Shown here one piece after another: positions 24,959 through 32,780 of a DNA stretch of 64,000 nt (within the stretch, counting starts at the first letter, position 1; each line of letters begins with the position of its first letter). Source of the DNA: Paraburkholderia acidicola (GTDB lineage: Bacteria; Pseudomonadota; Gammaproteobacteria; Burkholderiales; Burkholderiaceae). A model generated the notes under the pieces. That model ran no database searches. It was not told where the DNA came from and saw nothing but the letters and a program-made list of their open reading frames with translations. The DNA is taken from contig NZ_MTZV01000006.1 in NCBI RefSeq assembly GCF_002362315.1, forward strand, positions 2,232,001 through 2,296,000. Reading direction: 5' to 3'. A program made the position numbers and the translations under genes.

Positions 24959-25765
24959 TCAGGCGGACGGCGCCGAGGGGAGGTCGGGCGCGTCCGGCGC
25001 CGGGACGCCGAAGCAGCCGCGATACGTCGCGTAAAACGAGCAATAGATCATCGTCGTCAAGATCATCGACGCCGGCATCAGGATGGCGAGCGCGAAATCG
25101 CCCGCGCCGAGTGCCTGCATCAATTTGGCCAGGCCCAGCATCACGGTGAAACCGACGGCGAACCACAGTGCGCTGTAAACGATAAACGCCCCGCGATTGC
25201 GCCAGCAGCTGACGAAGCTGAAGAAGAATGCCTTCACGGTCGGCACGTCGTGCCACGCGCAAAGAACCGGCGAGAACCAGAACAGCATCGAGACCGGGAT
25301 ATAGAACGCGAAGCCTGTCAGGAGCGCGAGCAGGATGTTGCTGTTAGCGATGGCTTCCGGCGTCATCTCTTCGCCGCTCACCATCAGACGGACCAGCGTA
25401 CCGCCGTCGGCGAGCGCCGAACTTGCCAGCACCGCCGCCATCGCGACGATATACACCACGCCGAGCACGAGCAGGCGTTTCGCGACCACGTTGCCATACG
25501 AGCGAAAGCCGTCGATGAGAATGGTCGGAAACACCGGCTTGCCCGCGATCGTATCGCGGCACGCCGCCATGAAACCGACTGCGACCCCCGGCACGAAGAC
25601 TAACGGCAGCACGCCGCCGACAAACGGCACACGCGAAATCAGCGTCATCACCAGCAGGTAGGCGAAGAACAGCGTGAGAAACGCGAGCGGATTCTTGCGA
25701 AACAGCCAGATGCCCTGGCGGAACCACACATAGCCGGTTTTTGCAGGGACTTCGATCAGTTGCAT
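24959..25765 (-). CDS. BPSS1780 family membrane protein
   Basis: 268 residues with about six membrane segments. The N-terminus LIEVPAKTGYVWFRQGIWLF and the pattern of glycine-rich hydrophobic helices identify the Burkholderia BPSS1780 family. No biochemical role is known. Its first codons overlap the end of thrB by 10 bases, so the two are translationally linked and co-transcribed. A short Pro/Asp/Ala-rich C-terminal tail (VPAPDAPDLPSAPSA) is cytoplasmic or periplasmic. Confidence 0.82.
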   Translation of the reverse strand: MQLIEVPAKTGYVWFRQGIWLFRKNPLAFLTLFFAYLLVMTLISRVPFVGGVLPLVFVPGVAVGFMAACRDTIAGKPVFPTILIDGFRSYGNVVAKRLLVLGVVYIVAMAAVLASSALADGGTLVRLMVSGEEMTPEAIANSNILLALLTGFAFYIPVSMLFWFSPVLCAWHDVPTVKAFFFSFVSCWRNRGAFIVYSALWFAVGFTVMLGLAKLMQALGAGDFALAILMPASMILTTMIYCSFYATYRGCFGVPAPDAPDLPSAPSA

Positions 25766-26751
25766 GAGGTATGAATGCCAGGAAGTGTGGCGCCGGACAG
25801 GCGCGCGCGCAGAATGCGTTCGAAATGGCCTGGGTCGTGCGGTTTCAGCAGCTCGGCCGCACGCGGCAGATGGAAATCATACAGGCGCGAAACCCAGAAA
25901 CGGTACGCGCCGGCCCGTAGCATATCGCCCCAGTGACGGATTTCGGCCGCGGTGAACGGGCGCACGGTCTGATAGGCGCGCAGCAGCGCATCGGTGCGGG
26001 CTGCGTCGAACTGGCCCGTCGCAAGATCGACGCACCAGTCATTGACCGTGACCGCGACGTCGAAGAGCCACTTGTCGGTGCCGGCAAAATAAAAATCGAA
26101 GAAACCACCGAGCCTGACTTCATGGCCAGTGCCAGGCGCCGCATGCGCGAACAGGACGTTGTCGCGGAACAGATCGCAATGGCACGGCCCTGCGGGCAGC
26201 GCGGCGTAATCGTCGGAGGCGAAGAATGCCTGTTGATGCGCGAGTTCGGTGGTTAGCAGATCGCGTTGTGCGCCGGCAAGAAACGGCAGCACGGCAGGCA
26301 CAGTTTCCTGCCACCACGGCAGGCTGCGCAGATTCGGCTGATGCTGCGCAAAATCACGCCCGGCCAGATGCATGCGCGCAAGCATCTGGCCGACCTCGAC
26401 GCAATGCTCGACGCTCGGCGCCATCTCGGGCCCGCCCTCGAGCTTGCTGACGATCGCGGCCGGCTTGCCGTGCAGTATGCCGAACAGCTTGCCGTCGTCG
26501 AGCGGAACCGGATCGGGCACCGGCACGCGATGTGCGGCGAGATGTCGCATTAGATCGAGATAGAACGGCAACTGCTGGGCCGTCAGCTTTTCGAAGATCG
26601 TGAGGACGTATTCGCCACGTGTCGTCGTCAGAAAGAAGTTGCTGTTCTCGATGCCCGACGGAATGCCGCGAAACCCGACGACTTCGCCGAGATCGTAGTG
26701 ACGCATCCATTGTGCGAGTTGAGGTTCGGTGACAGCAGTGAAGACAGCCAT
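25756..26751 (-). CDS. thrB: Homoserine kinase (aminoglycoside-phosphotransferase fold)
   Basis: 331 residues from ATG 26749-26751 (MAVFTAVTEPQLAQWMRHYD). The kinase core is visible: GIENSNFFLTT (nucleotide loop), AAIVSKLEGG, catalytic CHCDLFRDN (HxD, ~200) and GFFDFYFAGTDKWLFDVAV (DFY metal-binding site). This is the ThrB of the choline-kinase/APH type found in proteobacteria such as Pseudomonas and Burkholderia, which converts homoserine to O-phosphohomoserine for threonine synthesis. It is not linked here to thrC or hom. It overlaps the BPSS1780 gene by 10 bases. Confidence 0.9.
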   Translation of the reverse strand: MAVFTAVTEPQLAQWMRHYDLGEVVGFRGIPSGIENSNFFLTTTRGEYVLTIFEKLTAQQLPFYLDLMRHLAAHRVPVPDPVPLDDGKLFGILHGKPAAIVSKLEGGPEMAPSVEHCVEVGQMLARMHLAGRDFAQHQPNLRSLPWWQETVPAVLPFLAGAQRDLLTTELAHQQAFFASDDYAALPAGPCHCDLFRDNVLFAHAAPGTGHEVRLGGFFDFYFAGTDKWLFDVAVTVNDWCVDLATGQFDAARTDALLRAYQTVRPFTAAEIRHWGDMLRAGAYRFWVSRLYDFHLPRAAELLKPHDPGHFERILRARLSGATLPGIHTSCN

Positions 26752-26943
26752 GCGGGAAGCGTCGGATCGGGTTGGTCGGACTGGCTCGATGTGGCCAGTG
26801 CGGCACGCGGGTGAGGCCGCCCGGGCTGGAACGGCCACGGGCGAAATCGTGCGGTTTGGATAGGTCCTGGTATTGCGGTATCGCGGTGATGCGGTGGCGG
26901 GACATTATCGTCCCACGCGGACATCGTGTTACATCATGCAGGA

Positions 26944-27381
26944 TCAATAGTGCAGGTTGATCGATGGCAGGCGTGTGCTTGCGCGGCCGTTGTCGCGCAC
27001 TTTCGGCGATGTGTCGGTCGGTGCGCTCATCTGATAGCGCGTGCCGAAGTTCGAGCGCACGTCGATTTCGACCGGTTTGCCTTTGTCGCGGTATTCGGTG
27101 ATCTCGGTGCCGCTACCACTGCGCTCGTAGTAGCTCGGCGTGCGCGGCACGTCGATGTCGACCTTGGAGCTGACTTCGGCTGCGGGGCGGTTGATTGCTT
27201 TCAGGTCCGGCAGGCCGGCGCGTTCGTTGGCGGATTGCGCTTCGTCGGCAGCGGCGGCTTGAGCGTTCGCGGCGGCCGGGGCGTTCGCGGCAGCCTGAGC
27301 GTCGTCGGTGGGCTGGGCGGCCAGTGCGACGCCGCCGAAGGCGAGCGTCGCGGCAACGGCGACGGTAAGGAACGACTTCAT
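26944..27381 (-). CDS. Exported DUF2782 family protein
   Basis: 145 residues. A signal peptide occupies ~1-22 (MKSFLTVAVAATLAFGGVALAA), followed by an Ala/Gln/Asn-rich low-complexity stretch (to ~55) and then the DUF2782 core: ERSGSGTEITEYRDKGKPVEIDVRS without cysteines, ending GTRYQMSA. The family is found downstream of polA or upstream of thrB in many proteobacteria and has no known function. Here it is probably the first gene of a DUF2782-thrB-BPSS1780 unit, though 192 bases separate it from thrB. Confidence 0.8.
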   Translation of the reverse strand: MKSFLTVAVAATLAFGGVALAAQPTDDAQAAANAPAAANAQAAAADEAQSANERAGLPDLKAINRPAAEVSSKVDIDVPRTPSYYERSGSGTEITEYRDKGKPVEIDVRSNFGTRYQMSAPTDTSPKVRDNGRASTRLPSINLHY

Positions 27382-27567
27382 GGCAATTCTCCGATTGGGT
27401 GCCCAGATTCTAGCAAATCCGTGCTCCCGGCACGGATTACACGGGGTTATTTTGCGCCGTTTTCGTGCTGCCTGCGCGGAACCAGCCCGTCACCCGTCCG
27501 GTCTGCCGCAGGCATCCGCGATGCGTGTTCCATGGTAATGTCGTCGCATCAACCGAGGCCAACGAAG

Positions 27568-29094
27568 ATGAACGATCCACTCAAACGACGTGCGGTGCAG
27601 ACACCCGCCGACACCTTCCCGACCGAGGCTTTCGACGACGCCGCCGACGCCGTCACACGGCTCTCCGCAATCTACGAAGCGAATACCTCGTATCTGCGCG
27701 ACGCGTTTGCCCGCTACCGGCGCAACGAGGCATTCGAGCGGCGCGTGCGCGCGTGTTACCCGTTCGTGCGGGTGCGTACCGAGGTCAACACACACATCGA
27801 TTCGCGCCGCTCATATGGTTTTGTCGCCGGTCCCGGCGTGTTCGAGACCACCGTGACGCGGCCCGATCTGTTCGGCAACTACTATCGCGAACAGTTGCGG
27901 CTGCTGGCGAAGAATCACCATGTATCGATCGAAGTCGGTGTATCGGACCAGCCCATTCCGATTCACTTCGCGTTTGCCGAGGGTATCCATCTGGAAGGCG
28001 ATCTCGACCGCGAGCGGCTCTTCGCGATGCGCGATATCTTCGATACACCCGACCTCGCGCTGCTTGACGATCGCATCGTCAACGGTACCTACGAACCGCC
28101 GCCAGGCGAGCCGCATCCGCTTGCGCTGTTTACGGCCGCGCGCGTGGATTTCTCGCTGCATCGATTGAAGCACTACACGGCGACGTCGCCTACGCATTGC
28201 CAGAACTACGTGCTGTACACGAACTACCAGTTCTATATCGACGAGTTCGTCGCGCTCGGCCGCAAGATGATGGCCCATACCGACGATGCGGAACTGCGTG
28301 CTTATCGCAGCGAATACACGTCGTTCGTCGAACCCGGCGACGTGATCACGTACAACGCGAATCTCGGCGAGCAGGACGACGAGGGCACACCGCCGCCGCG
28401 TCTGCCGCAGATGCCTGCCTATCACCTGAAGCGCGCGGACGGCAGCGGCATCACGATGGTCAATATCGGCGTGGGGCCATCCAACGCGAAGACGATTACC
28501 GATCACATCGCCGTGCTGCGTCCGCATGCGTGGATCATGCTCGGTCACTGCGCGGGCTTGCGCAATACGCAGCGTCTTGGCGATTACGTGCTCGCGCACG
28601 GCTATGTGCGCGAGGACCATGTACTTGATGATGACCTGCCGTTATGGGTGCCGATTCCGGCCCTCGCCGAAGTACAGGTTGCGCTGGAGGGGGCGGTCGC
28701 GCAGGTGACGCAACTCGAAGGCGTCGAACTGAAGCGCGTGATGCGCACCGGGACGGTGGCGAGCGTCGATAACCGCAACTGGGAATTGCGCGATCATCGC
28801 GAGCCGGTGCAGCGGCTGTCGCAAAGCCGGGCGGTTGCGCTCGACATGGAAAGTGCGACGATTGCGGCGAATGGTTTTCGCTTCCGTGTGCCGTATGGCA
28901 CGTTGCTGTGCGTGTCGGACAAACCGCTGCACGGCGAACTGAAGTTGCCTGGTATGGCCGATCAGTTCTATCGCGCGCAAGTCGATCAGCATCTGCAGAT
29001 CGGGGTGAAGGCGATGGAGATTTTGCGCACGAACGGGTTGCATCGGCTGCATAGCCGGAAGTTGCGTAGTTTTGCGGAAGTGGCGTTTCAGTAG
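27568..29094 (+). CDS. amn: AMP nucleosidase
   Basis: 508 residues from ATG 27568. The N-terminal regulatory domain contains YPFVRVRTEVNTHIDSRRSYG. The C-terminal phosphorylase-like domain has NIGVGPSNAKTITDHIAVLR, WIMLGHCAGLR and ALDMESATIAANG, the Asp/Met-Glu-Ser ligand site of AMP nucleosidases. It cleaves AMP to adenine and ribose-5-phosphate, adjusting purine pools in the cytoplasm. A much longer open frame from 26926 would run antisense through the DUF2782 gene and was rejected. It is divergent from that gene. Confidence 0.92.
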   Translation: MNDPLKRRAVQTPADTFPTEAFDDAADAVTRLSAIYEANTSYLRDAFARYRRNEAFERRVRACYPFVRVRTEVNTHIDSRRSYGFVAGPGVFETTVTRPDLFGNYYREQLRLLAKNHHVSIEVGVSDQPIPIHFAFAEGIHLEGDLDRERLFAMRDIFDTPDLALLDDRIVNGTYEPPPGEPHPLALFTAARVDFSLHRLKHYTATSPTHCQNYVLYTNYQFYIDEFVALGRKMMAHTDDAELRAYRSEYTSFVEPGDVITYNANLGEQDDEGTPPPRLPQMPAYHLKRADGSGITMVNIGVGPSNAKTITDHIAVLRPHAWIMLGHCAGLRNTQRLGDYVLAHGYVREDHVLDDDLPLWVPIPALAEVQVALEGAVAQVTQLEGVELKRVMRTGTVASVDNRNWELRDHREPVQRLSQSRAVALDMESATIAANGFRFRVPYGTLLCVSDKPLHGELKLPGMADQFYRAQVDQHLQIGVKAMEILRTNGLHRLHSRKLRSFAEVAFQ

Positions 29095-29135
29095 AGAGTT
29101 TTGTTTGGCGGGGCTTTCACGGTCCCGCCAGTCAG

Positions 29136-29558
29136 TTATGCCGGCGTCACTGTGATTTCGAGGTGCATGCCGAGCGCCGAGAGCGCTGCCGCGATCGTGT
29201 CGATCTTGGTTGCGTGACCAAGGTCGATAACGCGGTTGATTTCCTGACGTCGGGTATTCATCCGGCGGGCTAGTTCGGCGGGCGATACATGCTGCGATAG
29301 CATCACATTCAGGAGCAGCACTTTCGCGGCAACGCTTGGCGGCAGTTCGATCAGCACGTCGCCACGCTTCGGCTCGGACGGTGTCGGCACTGGGCGCTTG
29401 TCGTCGAAATAGAAATCCATTGCAGTCACGAGCGCGTCGCCGGCCATATCGATCGCTTCCTCGCGCGTGGCGCCGCAGGTGATCGCTTCGGGGATATCGC
29501 GAAACTGCACGGCAAAGCCGGTACCGTCAGGGATTAGACGGGCAGGGTACTTGAACAT
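29136..29558 (-). CDS. hicB: HicB-type antitoxin
   Basis: 140 residues from ATG 29556-29558 (MFKYPARLIPDGTGFAV). The N-terminal partial RNase H-like fold of HicB is seen in VQFRDIPEAITCGATREEAIDMA. The C-terminal part carries a helix-turn-helix (SPAELARRMNTRRQEINRVIDLG, ~93-115) that should bind the hic promoter. It is encoded downstream of hicA on the same strand with a 51-base gap. It neutralises HicA and represses the operon, by family analogy. Confidence 0.88.
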   Translation of the reverse strand: MFKYPARLIPDGTGFAVQFRDIPEAITCGATREEAIDMAGDALVTAMDFYFDDKRPVPTPSEPKRGDVLIELPPSVAAKVLLLNVMLSQHVSPAELARRMNTRRQEINRVIDLGHATKIDTIAAALSALGMHLEITVTPA

Positions 29559-29609
29559 GTTCGATTCCTGTTTTCGTTCCGGAGTGTAAGTTCGATGCAC
29601 GGCCTGAGA

Positions 29610-29786
29610 TCATTTGATGCCCAGTTGCTTGAGGATCAGTTTTCGTGTCACGTCCCCTAGCTCAGTGCCGGGGTGTCGCGGCATCACCGACTGACGTCCG
29701 TTCAGAAAAACCTTGGTATGCCGTGATCCTTCGGTGAACGTTGCGCCCTGTCGGGCTAACCATCGTTTGAACTCGCTTTGTTTCAC
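29610..29786 (-). CDS. hicA: HicA-type mRNA interferase toxin
   Basis: 58 residues from a GTG start at 29784-29786 behind AGGAAG. The translation starts VKQSEFKRWLARQGATF and ends VTRKLILKQLGIK. It shows the HicA double-stranded-RNA-binding-like fold, with the catalytic His in SRHTKVF (~23) and the MPRHPGTEL motif (~35). HicA toxins cleave mRNA and tmRNA. The gene is one of the shortest in the window and is immediately followed by its antitoxin hicB. The order hicA-hicB is the common one. Confidence 0.88.
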   Translation of the reverse strand: MKQSEFKRWLARQGATFTEGSRHTKVFLNGRQSVMPRHPGTELGDVTRKLILKQLGIK

Positions 29787-29834
29787 CGTCTTCCTGCTTC
29801 TTCGAACCGGCGTTCAGTGTAACCATAAATGTTT

Positions 29835-29847
29835 ACATTCGCAATGT
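29835..29847. promoter_or_regulatory. Candidate hicAB operator
   Basis: ACATT-CGC-AATGT is a perfect 5-bp inverted repeat with outer TTTAC/GTAA flanks, 49 bases upstream of the hicA start in an AT-rich pocket. It is a plausible site for the HicB helix-turn-helix. Confidence 0.45.
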
Positions 29848-29894
29848 GTAAGCAAAAATGCTTCGCTGAAAATCGTACTTCAGTAACCCGCCCC

Positions 29895-30425
29895 TCAAAA
29901 CTGCCCAAACCCCGTCAACCCAATCAAACTCCCGGCAGCCAGCAACCACAGCGGATGAATCCGCGTTTTCAGTGCCAGCGCCGCACACACGGCGGTGATC
30001 GCCCACGCGATCGCCGTCGTATCGGAAGCCTGCGCGATCAGCGCCGCGCTCGCCCCGACGAGACCCGCCGTGACCGGCACCAGCGCCTTCTGCACGATGC
30101 TTCTCCACGGCCGGTCCTTGAAGCGTTCCCACGCGTGCAGCGCGAGGATCGTCACGATCGACGACGGTCCGAACTTCGCCACCGACGTCACCAGCATGCC
30201 GGCCCATCCGGCCACGTGCCAGCCGACCAGCGTCACGATCATCAGGTTCGGTCCGGGGGCGGCCTGCGCAAGCGCGAAGAGCGCGCTGAATTCACTGGTG
30301 GGCATCCAGTGATGCACGTCCACTACTTGCCGCTGCATTTCCGGAAGGATCGTGTTGCCGCCGCCGAACGCGAGCAGTGACAACTGGCTGAAAATAATCG
30401 CGAGAGAAACGAGGGTGTCGTTCAT
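29895..30425 (-). CDS. Chromate transporter, short-chain CHR subunit (second of pair)
   Basis: 176 residues with five to six membrane helices. The CHR motif FGGGNTILPEMQRQVV (~20) and AQAAPGPNLMIVTLVGWHVAG (~53) are present. Short-chain CHR proteins work as pairs, each half of a full-length ChrA, and export chromate (other anions are possible). The first codons overlap the end of the upstream partner by 4 bases. Confidence 0.88.
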   Translation of the reverse strand: MNDTLVSLAIIFSQLSLLAFGGGNTILPEMQRQVVDVHHWMPTSEFSALFALAQAAPGPNLMIVTLVGWHVAGWAGMLVTSVAKFGPSSIVTILALHAWERFKDRPWRSIVQKALVPVTAGLVGASAALIAQASDTTAIAWAITAVCAALALKTRIHPLWLLAAGSLIGLTGFGQF

Positions 30426-31018
30426 GGTGCGGTCTTCCCTGCTTCGGCGATTTTTCGTGCGCGTGCCGCGACGAGCATGCTGAGCGGCGTGAGCACGAGC
30501 ATGGTCGGCAGCAGCGGCACACGCACGATTGCCATGGCAACGAAGCCAAGCGCCGCGATGACCGCCGCTACCGGATCGTGCCGCAGCGGCAGCAGGATCT
30601 TGACCGCCATCGCGACCAGCAGGCCAGCCGCGGCCGCAGCGAGCCCGGCGAACAGATGCTTCACATGCGGGTCGTTTTGCGTGTGCTCATACAGCACGCC
30701 GAGACCGATCACGACCAGCGACGGCCCCGCGATCAACCCGAGCAGCCCCGCGAGCGCGCCGGGCAGTCCACGAAAACGCATGCCGATCGCAACCGACAGG
30801 TTGATGACGTTGCCGCCCGGCAGAAACTGGCATAACCCGAGCAGATCGGTGAATTCGGCAGAGGTCAGCCAGTGGCGCCGCTCGACCACCGCCCGCCGCG
30901 CAAGTGGTAACGCACCGCCGAACGAAATGAGGCCGAGGCCGAGAAAGCCACTGAATATTTCACGCAGCGTAGGTGGATATGTAAGCGATGTGTCAGGGGA
31001 AGTGGGCTGCTGATTCAT
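30422..31018 (-). CDS. Chromate transporter, short-chain CHR subunit (first of pair)
   Basis: 198 residues. FLGLGLISFGGALPLARRAVV and ERRHWLTSAEFTDLLGLCQFLPGGNVINLSV give the canonical N-terminal CHR motif, with GG then an LPGGN turn. Together with the next gene it forms a two-part transporter. It diverges from a LysR gene over 98 bases, so that regulator probably controls it. Confidence 0.88.
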   Translation of the reverse strand: MNQQPTSPDTSLTYPPTLREIFSGFLGLGLISFGGALPLARRAVVERRHWLTSAEFTDLLGLCQFLPGGNVINLSVAIGMRFRGLPGALAGLLGLIAGPSLVVIGLGVLYEHTQNDPHVKHLFAGLAAAAAGLLVAMAVKILLPLRHDPVAAVIAALGFVAMAIVRVPLLPTMLVLTPLSMLVAARARKIAEAGKTAP

Positions 31019-31116
31019 TGTGATATTCGTCCAGTACAGACCGTCGAGAGTAGCGCCGAAGCGTCGCCGGGCAAAACGATTTTTCGGGCATCCGCTTGTG
31101 ACCTACAATCACAAGC

Positions 31117-31998
31117 ATGACTCGCAATCTGCCTCCCTTCTCTGCCCTCCGTGCCTTCGAGGCTGCGGCCCGGTGTGACAGTTTCACCGCCGCCGCAGAT
31201 GAGTTGCATGTGACTCACGGTGCAATCAGCCGGCAGGTCGCCGCGTTCGAGGCATGGGTCGGCGTGCAGGTGTTTCATCGTCGCGGCAAGCGGGTCCGGC
31301 TCACCGACGACGGGCGCCGCTATCTCGCGAGCGTGCAGGCCGCGTTCGACAGCATCGCGGTCGCGACGGATCAACTGCGCGATACCGGCGTCGTGCATGT
31401 GCTGCGCGTGAACGCCTTGCCGACTTTCGCAATGAAGTGGTTGCTGCCGCGGTTGAGCCAGTTTCAGCGGATGGCGCCCAACGTCGAGCTACGGTTGTCG
31501 ACGTCGGATGTGCCGGTGGAGATGATCGATGGTTTCGACGTGGCGGTCAGGCGCGGTCCCGCGCACTGGCCGAACTGCGCGAGCGGTCATTTTCTCGAGG
31601 AACATGAGATTCCGGTGTGCAGCCCCGCGCTATTGCAGCGCGCACCGATCGCCGTGGCTGACGACCTGGCGCGCCACGTGCTGCTGTACTCCGATACCCG
31701 TCCGGACGCGTGGCGCAACTGGCTGGCAGCAGCAGGGGTGAAGGCGAAGTGCCGCAAGAAGCAGTCGTTCGACCACTTCTATCTGGCGTTGCAGGCTGCA
31801 GTGGATGGGCTTGGCGTGGCACTAGGTCCGCTGCCGATGCTCGCTGACGAACTCGCGTCCGGGCGTCTCGTCATGCCGTTGCCCGGACCGCGGCTCGATG
31901 CGCGTGGCTACTGGTGGGTGGCGCGGCACGAAGTGGCCGATGCGCCGCTCGTCGTGCAGTTCTGTCGCTGGCTGGAGGCGCAGGCCGATTCCGCGTGA
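31117..31998 (+). CDS. GcvA-like LysR regulator divergent from the chromate transporter pair
   Basis: 293 residues. The N-terminus PPFSALRAFEAAARCDSFT and helix-turn-helix AADELHVTHGAISRQVAAFE are those of the GcvA/AmpR branch of LysR proteins. The effector domain reads FAMKWLLPRLSQFQ..., also typical of that branch. Its start is 98 bases from the transporter pair on the other strand, so it is the likely regulator of chromate/anion export. It is convergent with the LOG-family gene. Confidence 0.87.
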   Translation: MTRNLPPFSALRAFEAAARCDSFTAAADELHVTHGAISRQVAAFEAWVGVQVFHRRGKRVRLTDDGRRYLASVQAAFDSIAVATDQLRDTGVVHVLRVNALPTFAMKWLLPRLSQFQRMAPNVELRLSTSDVPVEMIDGFDVAVRRGPAHWPNCASGHFLEEHEIPVCSPALLQRAPIAVADDLARHVLLYSDTRPDAWRNWLAAAGVKAKCRKKQSFDHFYLALQAAVDGLGVALGPLPMLADELASGRLVMPLPGPRLDARGYWWVARHEVADAPLVVQFCRWLEAQADSA

Positions 31999-32026
31999 GC
32001 GGCGACCGACCTGCCAGCCTGACGCA

Positions 32027-32779
32027 TTACAGATAAAACATCCGGTCTTCGTCCGACTTGCCCGGATGCGTGTCACCTTCCTCGTGGTCTTCGCGGTCTT
32101 CATAGAACGCGAGCACCGCTTCGAGCACCTGGTCCGGATCGTCGATGACCTGCATCAGGTCCATGTCGTTGGCATTGATCAGACCCATCGGCACCAGCTG
32201 ATCCTTGAACCAGCCGAGCAGGCCATGCCAGAACTCACCACCGACCAGAATGATCGGCACGTGACGCGATTTCTTCGTCTGGATCAGCGTGAGCACTTCC
32301 GCGAGTTCGTCGAGCGTGCCGAAGCCGCCCGGCATCACGATCACGGCATCCGAGTTCTTTACGAACGTCACCTTGCGCGTGAAGAAATGGCGAAAGCGCA
32401 GCGAGATGTCCTGCCACTGGTTGCCCGATTGCTCGTGGGGCAGCTCGATGTTCAGACCGACCGAAGGGGCCTTGCCTGCATGCGCGCCCTTGTTCGCCGC
32501 TTCCATGATGCCGGGACCGCCGCCGGAGATTACCGCGAAGCCCGCGTCGGACAGTTTACGGGCGATCTGCGTGGCGAGTTTGTAGTACGGCGAGTCCGGT
32601 TTCAGTCGCGCCGAACCGTAGATGCTGACAGCCGGGCGGATCTCCGAGAGGTACTCGGTCGCCTCGATAAACTCTGCCATAATCGTGAACATCTGCCACG
32701 ATGCGCGGGCCTTTTTGGCTGTCGCGCGCTCTTGATCTGCGAGCGATCGCAGACTCGGAATCACTTTTCTCTTAGTCAT
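32027..32779 (-). CDS. LOG-family protein (cytokinin-riboside 5'-monophosphate phosphoribohydrolase type, TIGR00730)
   Basis: 250 residues. The diagnostic PGGFGTLDELAEVLTLIQ motif (~143-160) and GGGPGIMEAANKGAHAGKA (~88) define the family. It releases base and ribose-5-phosphate from nucleotide 5'-monophosphates. In bacteria the physiological substrate is often unclear. The N-terminal ~45 residues are an extra basic extension before SIYGSARLK. Its ATG and the polA ATG face away from each other with a single base between them. Confidence 0.88.
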   Translation of the reverse strand: MTKRKVIPSLRSLADQERATAKKARASWQMFTIMAEFIEATEYLSEIRPAVSIYGSARLKPDSPYYKLATQIARKLSDAGFAVISGGGPGIMEAANKGAHAGKAPSVGLNIELPHEQSGNQWQDISLRFRHFFTRKVTFVKNSDAVIVMPGGFGTLDELAEVLTLIQTKKSRHVPIILVGGEFWHGLLGWFKDQLVPMGLINANDMDLMQVIDDPDQVLEAVLAFYEDREDHEEGDTHPGKSDEDRMFYL

Positions 32780-32780
32780 A

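Noticed and set aside
26926..27567. Upstream extension of the AMP nucleosidase frame
   Set aside because: It would run antisense through the signal-peptide-bearing DUF2782 gene; ATG 27568 gives the normal AMP nucleosidase start.
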